Numbered from the stretch's first letter, positions 9,621 through 17,398 are shown. The stretch: 64,000 bases of DNA from Rhynchopus sp. YZ270_cl-10 (GCA_964035575.1 OZ037854.1:1488001-1552000), one strand, 5' to 3'. Numbers and translations: made by a program. Notes: generated from the letters alone by a model not told the origin.

Positions 9621-11519
9621 TGGGAAAAAAATATTAGGTTTTTTGGGGTCTATATAGGGTTGCTGTGGGGGTCACATGGCCGAAAAATGGCCATTTTTGG
9701 CCTATTTTTGGCCATTTTTTTAAGGTAAAAAATCCACTTTTTTTTTGTACATCCCCTTGCCCCCGGTAAAATTTACCAAACATATGGCCCTGTTGGACAT
9801 ACTGGGCCCATGAGTCGGTCGCTGGATCACCAAACTAGTTGCCCTATTTGCTAAAATCATGTTTTCAGGGTCAAAAATAGGGTGTTTTTTAGGGTCAAAA
9901 ATAGGGTGTTTTTCAGGGGTATGTTAACCACGTATGTGTCTTAGGGACCAAATTTTCCAGGAATGTGAACCAATCGGGTCGCAATGGGTCCAGGGGGCCC
10001 GGAGGGCCCCCATGCAGGGAAAATTTGCAACAATCCTGGGCAATGCTGGGGGCCGATAGGGTGTGCCTATACACGTGTTTTTACGTGTTTTTGGGCACTT
10101 TTCAGGATTTTCGAAAATTTTTGCAACACCAAAATCAAAAATTTCGGTCTAGGAGGCCCATATCTGGAAAAAATCGATATTCCAATGGCCTCATTGGGAC
10201 ATATTGGGCCCAGGACCCTATTTTCAGGTCCCAGGAAAAGCCAAAACAATAAAAAAAATAGCTCAGGCGACCCCCAAAAATAGGCGAAAAACAGCCATTT
10301 TTAGGGTGTTTTTTAGGGGTATTTTTACACACACAAATTGTTTACCATAGCACACCCCCAGGCTGCCTCAAAATTTTATCTTTATTTGATTTTTCCAACC
10401 CACATAGGGGTATTTGAGGCACAACTTTCACCAAGCCTGGGGAATTCGGCACTGCACACACACAACTGAAAAAGGCAAAAATCACCTGTTTTTCAAGGTG
10501 TCGCAGGGTAAATGTTGTTCCTTAAAAACCAAATTTTTTCTAAAAAATCGGCCCTGCGGGTGAAAAAACGACACTATGGGGGGTATTCCAGGGTGTGGGG
10601 GCCCCAAAAATCCGGTTTAAGACCACGAGAGGGTCCGAATACACACCTGAGAAGGTCCCGGGGAGTAAAAAAATGGCCATTTTTGGGGGGTCAAAATCTC
10701 ACTTTTTGGGGGGATGTTTGTATACCCAGTACCGACCCACTAGCTGGGATGCCCAACTTTTCGCGAATATGGGGGCCCGTAGGGCCCCCGGGGCCCAGGG
10801 GGCCCAAAATATCGTGTTGCAGATGCCAGGAGAACATGTTTCAATATTTTGGATACATTTTTCCATAAGGTCATTTTCAAAAGCACTGATTTTAGGGGTA
10901 TTGAGCGAGGTACCCATACCCATGGGTTATCCTATATATTAGTTTTCACTCGGATGTGAAAAAACGATGTCGCAATGGATTCAGGGGGCCCAAATAGGGT
11001 ATATGGCCCAGGAAATTTTCAAAAAGTTGACCCAACCAGGTATACAGGCATACAAGCCGGTAGGTCAACAGATAGGGTGTTTTCCGCACCCAAAATATGG
11101 GGTCATGACCATGTGGGTCAGACCTGAATTGATAAATGTTTCGCACAGGTTTTCGCGAATACCCCCTCTATTCCGAATGCGCTACAAGAGTTTTAAATTT
11201 TTGGCTATTTAGATTCACTTTTAAAAACAAAATGGGTCTCCAGAACACACATGAGGTTCACATGTACCTCTACAGAAACCTTGGTTTTGGTCGGATTTTG
11301 AGGCCAATTTTTGGGTTCCCACCAATTTCCTAGGGTATACTGGGATATTGCCCGTGTGTCCAAAAGTGATTTTTGGGGCCTTAGGACCCCGGAGAATCCA
11401 TTTAACGGTCGTTTTTGCACCGGAAAGACCTATCTAGTACCCAAAAATCGAATTTTCATATTTTTGAAAAAGTGACCAAAAATCGACTTTTTTTGGTAAC
11501 ATTGTATGGCATAAATTAT

Positions 11520-11800
11520 TCTACATAATGTGTGATGCTTGAATAAAAACTTACGACCCCATAATGTACTCGGAACTCACCCATGTAATTGTTGAGAAAA
11601 AAAAACTTTCCGAAAAAATGAAATTTCAACCCGAATATGCACATTTGGGTCATTTTACGGCTATGTAGGTCATTTTGTATGTGTTTTTCGATTATATAGG
11701 TGATTAGGATATGTGTGATGCTCAGATTAAATCGTAAGACCCCGCAATTGACTCAAATGTGCCCAAAAACCCTATATACCCAAGATTATTAACTTTTCCA
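11520..11800 (+). repeat. Isolated satellite copies before the SL cluster
   Basis: TGTGATGCT recurs at about 11531 and 11713, followed by ACGACCCCATAATG and AAGACCCCGCAATTGACTC. Another copy lies at about 13185-13330 inside the SL array. Confidence 0.75.
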
Positions 11801-12086
11801 GCATATTGGACATCCTTAGGTATGGTTATAAGCCATGATACGGCTATTGCTGGAAAAATAGCCGTAAATTGTGGTTGGTATTGATTTCAGAAATTATGTG
11901 ATGCTTAGATCATGCCATAGACGCTTTTAATGGATTCATATGAGCTCATACTACCCATATACCCCTTCAGAAGCCCCTTTTGACTCTTATGAATATCCTT
12001 ATATAGGCTTCCACTTGTGCAGAACCTTCTCAGTGTACAAGATGTTAGGTACAAAAAAACCATCATATTTTTTACACTACTGGCAT

Positions 12087-12110
12087 GCTTCCCAGGACAC
12101 GTCTGTACTC
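12087..12110 (+). promoter_or_regulatory. SL RNA upstream box (PSE-like)
   Basis: GCTTCCCAGGACACG starts 47 nt before the SL start. The five other block-B SL genes have it at exactly -47 (12525, 12960, 13379, 13959, 14702) as G(C/A/T)TT(C/A)CC(A/T)G. A second conserved stretch, GTAGAGAAAAAGGGC, abuts the start. The same box precedes U1-U5 and U3. Confidence 0.85.
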
Positions 12111-12133
12111 AGAACGTTGTAGAGAAAAAAGGC

Positions 12134-12247
12134 AACCAACGATTTCTAAAGCTACAGTTTCTGTACTTCATTGGTATGGAAGCATGAAGATTATATTCTT
12201 CTCACACAACTTTGTCAAAACATGGCCAGTTTCGAAAGAGACTGGCC
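12134..12247 (+). ncRNA. SL RNA: Spliced-leader RNA
   Basis: The 40-nt leader at 12134-12173 starts AACCAACGATTTC and ends TTTCTGTACTTCATTG, strongly resembling kinetoplastid and diplonemid leaders. It is followed by donor GTATGG at 12174. The intron part has an Sm-like site AACTTTGTC and a terminal hairpin GGCCAGTTTC GAAA GAGACTGGCC, then T6. In trans-splicing this RNA gives its leader and cap to mRNA 5' ends. Confidence 0.95.
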
Positions 12248-12571
12248 TTTTTTACGTTAGCATCACCTTCTGCAAACCCCAAAAAACACACATGATTCCC
12301 ATCACATACAAGTGCTTGCTGCAACCCATTTGTATATTGCCTGCAAAACCATGTGTGCAACCATTTGTGGCACTGGTACCACATATACCCCTTCAGAAAC
12401 CACTGTTGACTCTTATGAATATACTTGTGTAAGCCTCTCACCTAAGCATATTCTGTGCAGACCCTTCCCAGTGACCAATAGGTTAGGTACGAAAAAGCGA
12501 CCATATTTAGGACACTGGAAGAAGGCTTACCAGTTCACGTTGGAGCTTAGAACATTGTAGAGAAAAAAGGC

Positions 12572-12684
12572 AACCAACGATTTCTAAAGCTACAGTTTCT
12601 GTACTTCATTGGTATGGAAGCATGAAGATTATATCTTCTCACACAACTTTGTCAAAACATGGCCAGTCTCGAAAGAGACTGGCC
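12572..12684 (+). ncRNA. SL RNA: Spliced-leader RNA
   Basis: Same leader and donor as the gene at 12134. The terminal hairpin is fully Watson-Crick (GTCTC against GAGAC). The upstream box variant is GCTTACCAG at 12525. Confidence 0.95.
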
Positions 12685-13006
12685 TTTTTTACGTTAGCAT
12701 GATCGTCTTGTGCACAAGAAGCAAACCCAAAAACACACACGATTCACACATGACATAACACACAAGTGCTTACTGCACCCCATTTTTATATCGCCTGCAA
12801 AACCATATTTGTGACACTTGTTCCCCTTCAGAAGCCACTGTTGACTCTGTCGAATATCCTTCTGTAGGATCACACTTAAGGATATTTTTATGTAGAACCT
12901 TCACAGTGACCAAGATGTCAGGTACGAAAAAGCAACCGTATTATAGACATTGGCAGAAGGCTTCCCAGAACAAGTGGGTACCTAGAACATTGTAGAGAAA
13001 AAGGGC

Positions 13007-13118
13007 AACCAACGATTTCTAAAGCTACAGTTTCTGTACTTCATTGGTATGGAAGCATGAAGATTATATTCTTCACACAACTTTGTCAAAACATGGCCAG
13101 TTTCGAAAGAGACTGGCC
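13007..13118 (+). ncRNA. SL RNA: Spliced-leader RNA
   Basis: Same leader. The intron lacks two bases (TTCTTCACAC instead of TTCTTCTCACAC). Upstream box GCTTCCCAG at 12960. Confidence 0.95.
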
Positions 13119-13425
13119 TTTTTTACGTTAACATCACCTTGTGCAAACCCAAAAAACACACATGATTCCCATGTTCTTCGAATATTTTGGTGATTAGGAT
13201 ATGTGTAATGCTCAGATTAAATTGTACGACCACGCAATTGACTCAAATGAGCCCAAATATCCCGTATTCCCAAGATTTTTGGACTTTCGAGCACATTGGG
13301 CATCCTTAGGTATGTTTATAAGCCACTCTACGGCTATGTTAGAAAAAAAACCCACCATAATAATGATACATATGGCATGATTCCCAGAACATGTTGGCAC
13401 TTAGAACATTGTAGAGAAAAAGGGC

Positions 13426-13537
13426 AACCAACGATTTCTAAAGCTACAGTTTCTGTACTTCATTGGTATGGAAGCATGAAGATTATTCTTCTCACACAAC
13501 TTTGTCAAAACATGGCCAGTTTCGAAAGAGACTGGCC
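13426..13537 (+). ncRNA. SL RNA: Spliced-leader RNA
   Basis: Same leader. The promoter box GATTCCCAG at 13379 follows an embedded copy of the spacer satellite. Confidence 0.95.
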
Positions 13538-13620
13538 TTTTTTACGTTAACACGATCGTCTTGTGCACAAGAAGCAAAAAAAACCCACACAACAACAGCA
13601 GAAGTTTAGAACCACATTCA

Positions 13621-13658
13621 GACCCTGACCCAACTCCAACAAGGGGCCCCTGTCTTGT
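13621..13658 (+). promoter_or_regulatory. Pol III-type upstream element of U6
   Basis: GACCCTGACCCAACTCCAAC and a weakened inverted repeat ending TGTCTTGT, 25 nt before U6. A TATA-like ATATATAC at 13672-13680 lies between. Copies at 25721-25758 and 53003-53040. Confidence 0.82.
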
Positions 13659-13683
13659 CAACCACCTTGTGCATATATACTGG

Positions 13684-13786
13684 ACCCCAGAAATGGGACA
13701 TCCGTTAAAATTGGATCGATACAGAGAAGATTAGCATGGTCCCTGCGCAAGGATGACACGCATTAATCGAGAAAGTATCAACTTTT
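13684..13786 (+). ncRNA. U6: U6 snRNA
   Basis: It contains the invariant ACAGAGAAGATTAGCATGG, CCCTGCGCAAGGATGACACGC and a 5' stem-loop CCCCAGAAATGGG, ending in a T9 run typical of Pol III. U6 forms the catalytic core of the spliceosome and pairs with U4 and the 5' splice site. The recognition box ACAGAGA is canonical, unlike the altered U1 and U2. The 5' end is set by the stem-loop and by promoter spacing. Confidence 0.96.
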
Positions 13787-14005
13787 TTTTTGTCCCCCGG
13801 ATCACACGTATTTTTTACACTGGTGTCTTCTTCATGCTTCCCAGACCAACACATATGTGCAGACATACCCATCACCCACAGGTGGCAAGTGGCAGGCTGC
13901 AGTGACCCATTGAAATATTGGTTTCAAAAAACGACCATATGGTTTATGCTACTGGCATGCTTCCCTGAGCATATACATGTCGAAAGCTGTGTAGAGAAAA
14001 AGAGC

Positions 14006-14117
14006 AACCAACGATTTCTAAAGCTACAGTTTCTGTACTTCATTGGTATGGAAGCATGAAGATTACTCTTCTCACACAACTTTGTCAAAACATGGCCGGT
14101 TTCGAAAGAGACTGGCC
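14006..14117 (+). ncRNA. SL RNA: Spliced-leader RNA
   Basis: Same leader. The terminal hairpin has GGCCGG (G-U pair) in place of GGCCAG. Upstream box GCTTCCCTG at 13959. Confidence 0.95.
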
Positions 14118-14211
14118 TTTTTTACGTTAGCATGATTGTCTTTGTGTGTCTTTGTGCAAAGCAAAAAAAAAAACACACACAAGAAGTGAGGATCTTCAAA
14201 ACCACGTTTTT

Positions 14212-14248
14212 GACCTGACCCACCTCCAACTAGACAACCCTGTCTTGT
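14212..14248 (+). promoter_or_regulatory. Pol III-type upstream element of 7SL
   Basis: GACCTGACCCACCTCCAAC plus TAGACA/TGTCTTGT, ending 24 nt before the 7SL start. Copies at 26312-26348 and 53594-53630. Confidence 0.82.
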
Positions 14249-14271
14249 ATTCCGACAATATGGTATCTATT

Positions 14272-14584
14272 GAGCCGGGATGTGTTGGCTGCATCCTGAA
14301 ACCCCTAGCTTCTGGGGGGGCAAGCTTCTCCAGAACTGGGCACTCTTTGAGGTGGACCAAAGGCACCTTCAACTTCTGTGTTGATGTGTTGTCCGTGTTA
14401 GTCTACTGTCCTGTTTGCGGCCTTGGTGTAAACCAGGGCAACAATCAGAGTGAAATGGGGTGAACCGGGCCAGGCTGGTCTCACAGAGCAGCTCATAACT
14501 CCTGCAGTGGACAGTTCAAGGATCGCAGCACAGAGCAGAGTGAGGGTGTTTCCAACTCAATGGCTTGAACTGGAGAAGCGTTTC
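14272..14584 (+). ncRNA. 7SL: 7SL (SRP) RNA
   Basis: The 5' Alu-type domain reads GAGCCGGGATGTG, TTGGCTGCATCCTG. The S-domain helix 8 core GGGTGAACCGGGCCAGG, CAGAGCAG and ATAACTCCTGCAGTGG matches SRP RNA. Helix 5 is closed by GCTTCTCCAG (from 14324) and CTGGAGAAGC (14570-14579). T6 follows. It scaffolds the signal recognition particle that targets secretory proteins to the ER. The length of about 313 nt fits. Confidence 0.93.
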
Positions 14585-14748
14585 TTTTTTACATTTTTCC
14601 ATGTGAACATTGTTTCCACATCACCATACACATGTGTTGTTGATACACCCCACCACGTTGCCCAGACCATTCCTACCCACATTATTCACCACAAGTGGCA
14701 TGTTTACCAGCACATGTTGGTGCTTAGAGCAATGTTAAGAAAAAGGGC

Positions 14749-14861
14749 AACCAACGATTTCTAAAGCTACAGTTTCTGTACTTCATTGGTATGGAAGCAT
14801 GAAGATTATATTCTTCTCACACAACTTTGTCAAACATGGCCAGCCTCGAAAGAGACTGGCC
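14749..14861 (+). ncRNA. SL RNA: Spliced-leader RNA
   Basis: Same leader. This is the most divergent promoter of the six (GTTTACCAG at 14702). The terminal hairpin has one C-A mismatch (GCCTC against GAGAC). Confidence 0.93.
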
Positions 14862-14934
14862 TTTTTTATGTCACCATGAGAAAAAACATTCACACATATG
14901 ATGCATGTACAAAGTGCACAGGTGTGTGTGTGTC

Positions 14935-14971
14935 ACCCTGACCCACCTCCAACAAGACAACCCTGTCTTGT
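14935..14971 (+). promoter_or_regulatory. Pol III-type upstream element of RNA-X (block B)
   Basis: CCTGACCCACCTCCAAC, then the perfect inverted repeat ACAAGACA-ACCC-TGTCTTGT, ending 24 nt before RNA-X. Copies at 27035-27071 and 54317-54353. Confidence 0.85.
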
Positions 14972-14994
14972 TTTCCCATACTCTCCCTATGTTT

Positions 14995-15316
14995 GGGTGC
15001 TAAGTTAGTGTGCTACTTCGAAACCAAACAACTCGTTCAGCAACAGCTAAAACTTGAAAAGACCTTTCTTATCAGAAAATTCTTTACAATTTTTATGATG
15101 TGTCCTGCTGTGGGCCTGATATGGCCCAAGGCGGAACCACTTTCATATGATGTAAATCCCGTACGTTCGTACAGAATATTACCCATGATGATTATTCTTA
15201 CATTAGCGTGTAACACTAATTCTGACTGCGTTCTATTTCACACTTCAAATATTAGAACTGGATGTGGGGCTGCCAGTTTACTGGTGGTCCCGATCCAGCA
15301 CACAACGCAAGCACCC
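14995..15316 (+). ncRNA. RNA-X, block-B copy
   Basis: A roughly 322-nt Pol III-type RNA with pairing ends (GGGTGCT/AGCACCC and GTGTGCT/AGCACAC) and a T6 terminator. Conserved with the block-A homologue: the first 60 nt, CATATGAT, TAAATCCCGTAC, GTACAGAATATTACC, and the last 110 nt. A Pol III-type element sits 24 nt upstream. Box C-like ATGATGA and box D-like CTGA occur near 15186 and 15222, but the block-A copy does not keep the first. No family is assigned. Confidence 0.78.
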
Positions 15317-15388
15317 TTTTTTATATTACCCCACCCAGTACCCCCCCTGTGTCTGTGTTGTTGCCTAAAAAAGCATCACCTTTTACAG

Positions 15389-15412
15389 GCTTCCTTGTGG
15401 GGAGTGTTCGGT
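15389..15412 (+). promoter_or_regulatory. SL/snRNA-type box upstream of RNA-Z
   Basis: GCTTCCTTGTGGGGAGTGTTC resembles the -47 box of SL and snRNA genes and lies 47 nt before the predicted RNA-Z start. Confidence 0.5.
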
Positions 15413-15435
15413 CAAGTGATAGTGATGAAGAAGGA

Positions 15436-15501
15436 CAGGGGCGAGTTTTCTCGTGAAATGCTTTGAAGCCTCTGACATTGAGAGGCTCGCTCCGACCTCT
15501 G
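15436..15501 (+). ncRNA. RNA-Z, small candidate structured RNA
   Basis: The box at 15389 predicts a start at 15435-15437. The sequence from there folds well: GGCGAG-TTTT-CTCG near the start, AGCCTCT-GACATTG-AGAGGCT at 15467-15487, outer pairing of ACAGG and CCTCTGT, then T5. It is not a tRNA. Box C/D-like AGTGATGA (15421) and CTGA (15472) could also suggest a snoRNA. Identity unknown. Confidence 0.45.
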
Positions 15502-15519
15502 TTTTTAATAACCCTTACC

Positions 15520-15570
15520 GGTAACCACTGTGTATGTATGGTATGTATGGTATGTATGATATGTTGCCTT
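15520..15570 (+). repeat. GTATGTATG microsatellite
   Basis: TGTATGTATGGTATGTATGG repeats in a short TATG-rich run between RNA-Z and the U2 3' end. Confidence 0.85.
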
Positions 15571-15602
15571 TGTGTGTTTGTTTTTGTTTTGTTAAAAAAG
15601 AG

Positions 15603-15789
15603 GGTATGCCACTCCTGGATGTTGTGCAGCTCCAGGGCAACATGTGTGAACGGACCAGGTTGCCCTGGCGACCCGTCACCCCAATGAGAAATTGCGTTAA
15701 TATCATCAGTGCACAAGGCACTGTATCAGATATTAAGCTGATAAGAACAGATAATACACTTGATCTTAGCCAAAAGGCCGAGAAGGTAT
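15603..15789 (-). ncRNA. U2: U2 snRNA
   Basis: 187 nt. Starts ATACCTTCTCGGCCTTTTGG and continues CTAAGATCAAGTGTATTATC and TGTTCTTATCAG; 3' stem-loop IV (CCTGGAGCTGCAC..CCAGG) ends near GGCATACC. The Sm site is AATTTCTCA. U2 selects the intron branch point. Its branch-recognition sequence reads GUAUUA where nearly all eukaryotes have GUAGUA. An upstream box GCTTCCCTGTACATGGG lies at -48. Confidence 0.95.
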
Positions 15790-15813
15790 GACTTCTTTTT
15801 AGTCCATACCAAA

Positions 15814-15837
15814 TTCGACACCCATGTACAGGGAAGC
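15814..15837 (-). promoter_or_regulatory. U2 upstream box (PSE-like)
   Basis: GCTTCCCTGTACATGGGTG starts 48 nt before U2. A diverged duplicate (ACTTCCCTGTGACATGGGTG) lies 68 bp further upstream at 15905, as part of a short tandem duplication. Confidence 0.8.
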
Positions 15838-15936
15838 ATGATGATGATCAATATTACTAGGAAACAACAAGGCAAACAGATTACACACCCATGTCACAGG
15901 GAAGTGAGCGAAGGTGATGATCAATCGTAGTAAAAA

Positions 15937-16081
15937 CAAGGCCGCCGAAGCAGCTACACAAATTGCCAATGTGGCAACGCCGAAGCGGCCCATGGCGGGA
16001 ATTGGGTAGTTTTCAACCAGCAATCTCTCCACAGCGTCCCTATTTGGTCATTGCTTATGGAATTATCCCGAGCGCAAGAAT
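15937..16081 (-). ncRNA. U4: U4 snRNA
   Basis: 145 nt. 5' end ATTCTTGCGCTCGGG (U6-pairing stem II), 5' stem-loop, then GATTGCTGGTTGAAAACT, as in other U4 RNAs; Sm-like site CAATTTGTG and a 3' hairpin GCTGCTTCGGCGGC. U4 chaperones U6 in the tri-snRNP. The start is set by alignment and by the GCTTCCCTG box 48 nt upstream. Confidence 0.92.
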
Positions 16082-16105
16082 ACCTCCTTTTCTCCCAGTC
16101 GTGTC

Positions 16106-16129
16106 ACAAAGCTATGTCAACAGGGAAGC
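16106..16129 (-). promoter_or_regulatory. U4 upstream box (PSE-like)
   Basis: GCTTCCCTGTTGACATAGC, 48 nt before the U4 start. Confidence 0.8.
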
Positions 16130-16194
16130 GTGTTGGGGTGGTAACATAAAGACACCACGTAAAGCTAACACACCAGAACTACCACCACCAATGT

Positions 16195-16218
16195 GCCTCC
16201 CTGTAGACATCTGTGCAG
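16195..16218 (+). promoter_or_regulatory. U3 upstream box (PSE-like)
   Basis: GCCTCCCTGTAGACATCTG, 48 nt before the AAGAC start of U3. It differs from the SL box by one base in the first seven. Confidence 0.75.
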
Positions 16219-16242
16219 CCGATAGGTGGAACAAACAAGGGC

Positions 16243-16390
16243 AAGACTGTACTCTACACAGGATCTGTTTTTGAGTGCATTCGTGTTGAAGATTGTTTTC
16301 TTCGGCACAAGACCAAAGCTGGATGATGACATAGGTTGGGCATGTGCAGCATGAGCACTTGCGATGATTGTCACATACTTCTTGTATTGT
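16243..16390 (+). ncRNA. U3: U3 snoRNA
   Basis: The start AAGACTGTACTCTACACAGG followed by GATCTG matches the 5' domain of U3 (GCAC/A' and A boxes), which guides early 18S rRNA processing. Box C'-like GGATGATGA is at 16321 and box C-like CGATGAT at 16362. The 3' end is not defined by a clear box D, so the end is approximate; about 145 nt would match the small kinetoplastid U3. Confidence 0.75.
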
Positions 16391-16554
16391 TTTGTCTCTC
16401 CCCTGTATGGCGCAGGGAAGAGTACCAGGCACAGCCCTTCCACTTACAGCTTGTTTTTAAGAAAAACCTCAAAAAAGGCTTCACATTACTTTTTTCACCT
16501 TCAAGGACATCTTGATCAATCAAGAAGTTACCACACTATCCTCGCTCTCAACAT

Positions 16555-16578
16555 GCTTCCATGTGTAGCAAAGTGCAT
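16555..16578 (+). promoter_or_regulatory. U5 upstream box (PSE-like)
   Basis: GCTTCCATGTGTAGC, 48 nt before the U5 start. Confidence 0.72.
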
Positions 16579-16602
16579 ACAGCAATAGAACAAAACAGAG
16601 CC

Positions 16603-16712
16603 ATATCACGGTTCTTGCCCATATCGAACTCATCTTTCGCCTTTTACTAAAGATGACCGTGGGTAAGAGCCACTAAGTGAAAGCATAATTTTTGAAGGGG
16701 CCTTTGTGTCTC
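16603..16712 (+). ncRNA. U5: U5 snRNA
   Basis: Starts ATATCACGGTTCTTGCCC. Contains the invariant loop 1 CGCCTTTTACTAAAGATG, which aligns the exons, flanked by a stem (GGTTCTTGCCC/GGGTAAGAGCC), then Sm site ATAATTTTTGAAG and a short 3' stem. The 3' end is estimated. Confidence 0.94.
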
Positions 16713-16741
16713 ATCTGTTTTTAAGTCTTGACAACCACTAC

Positions 16742-16765
16742 GCTTCCCTGAAGGTGTTGGAGTTT
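16742..16765 (+). promoter_or_regulatory. U1 upstream box (PSE-like)
   Basis: GCTTCCCTGAAGGTGTTGG. The usual 47-48-nt spacing would place the U1 start at 16789-16790. Confidence 0.78.
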
Positions 16766-16788
16766 CGCATGTTGTTAAACTCAGCTAG

Positions 16789-16950
16789 AGGTTACATACC
16801 TTACTGGTGTCTGACCTGATCAACAAGGGCGTCGACACACCAGTGGCCCTTGCATTGCACTGCGCAGGGGATACTGGTGGCACTAGCTTCGGCTGGCTTG
16901 CACAGTGAAATTTTTGACAGCGGCGGTGCTGTGCTTTGCACAAACCCGCC
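16789..16950 (+). ncRNA. U1: U1 snRNA
   Basis: Stem-loop I contains GATCAACAAGG, stem-loop II carries the U1-70K/U1A-type loop ATTGCACT, then a TTCG-capped stem III, Sm site AAATTTTTGAC and stem-loop IV (GGCGG..CCGCC). The 5' single strand reads AGGTTACATACCTTACTGG rather than the canonical AUACUUACCUG. ACATACC can pair with GGTATGT, which suits the SL donor. The exact 5' end is uncertain by about 5 nt. Confidence 0.9.
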
Positions 16951-17235
16951 TTTTTAAACAAACAAACCAAAACAAACGTGATCACACAAACCATCATGTT
17001 ACCCAGTAAACCCAGTAAACCCAGCACACTGGTCTAGAGGGATCGACCACTGAGTGGTGACCTGTGAGCACACAGGCACCTGCTCCGATGCAGTAGTGCA
17101 GCGCACTAAGTGCTGTGCTAAGGACTGGCCAAACTTGTTAAACCTGCTGACCCACAAACCGGTTTTCACAACCGAAGCAAAAACAAGGTCAGAAATAAAA
17201 AGCTCTTCAAAGGTTTTCGAACCTGACTCAGTATT

Positions 17236-17354
17236 GGATTCGGCCATACTCTGGTGAATACACCTCATCCCGCCTGATTTGAGAAGTTAAGCACCAGCAG
17301 GCCTGGATAGTACTGGCGTGGGTGACCAGCTGGGAAGTCCGGGTGCTTGAATCC
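17236..17354 (+). rRNA. 5S rRNA
   Basis: Same 119-nt 5S sequence as block A, in plus orientation, followed by T5. The preceding 50 bp (AGAAATAAAAAGCTCTTCAAAGG) are shared with the next 5S gene. Confidence 0.96.
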
Positions 17355-17398
17355 TTTTTGCTTTTCTTCCGTGTTGGTGTGTGGTTTTAGGACATCCA

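Larger units (their letters stand above)
8490..11520. other. Gene-free, hairpin-rich degenerate spacer
   Basis: Three kilobases without a recognisable gene. Phrases such as TTTTTGAAAAAACG followed by CGCAATGGATTCAGGGGGCCC recur near 8955, 9563, 9965 and 10953. They contain the satellite core (GACCCCGCAATGGACTCAG), so this may be a much-decayed form of the same repeat. GGGCCC-rich palindromes are common. Confidence 0.6.

Noticed and set aside
13836-13890. Extra SL-type box GCTTCCCAG at 13836 as a gene promoter
   Set aside because: No SL or snRNA sequence lies 47-48 nt downstream and the predicted start is not an A. More likely a decayed SL promoter.
14995-15316. 157-codon open frame over RNA-X
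   Set aside because: The block-A homologue has indels that do not respect codons, while paired ends, promoter and T stop are kept; an RNA gene explains it better.
14995-15316. RNA-X as RNase P/MRP RNA, telomerase RNA or U3
   Set aside because: No CR-I/CR-V pair near the ends, no CCCTAA-type template, and the C-box-like ATGATGA is not conserved in the block-A copy. U3 is better matched at 16243.
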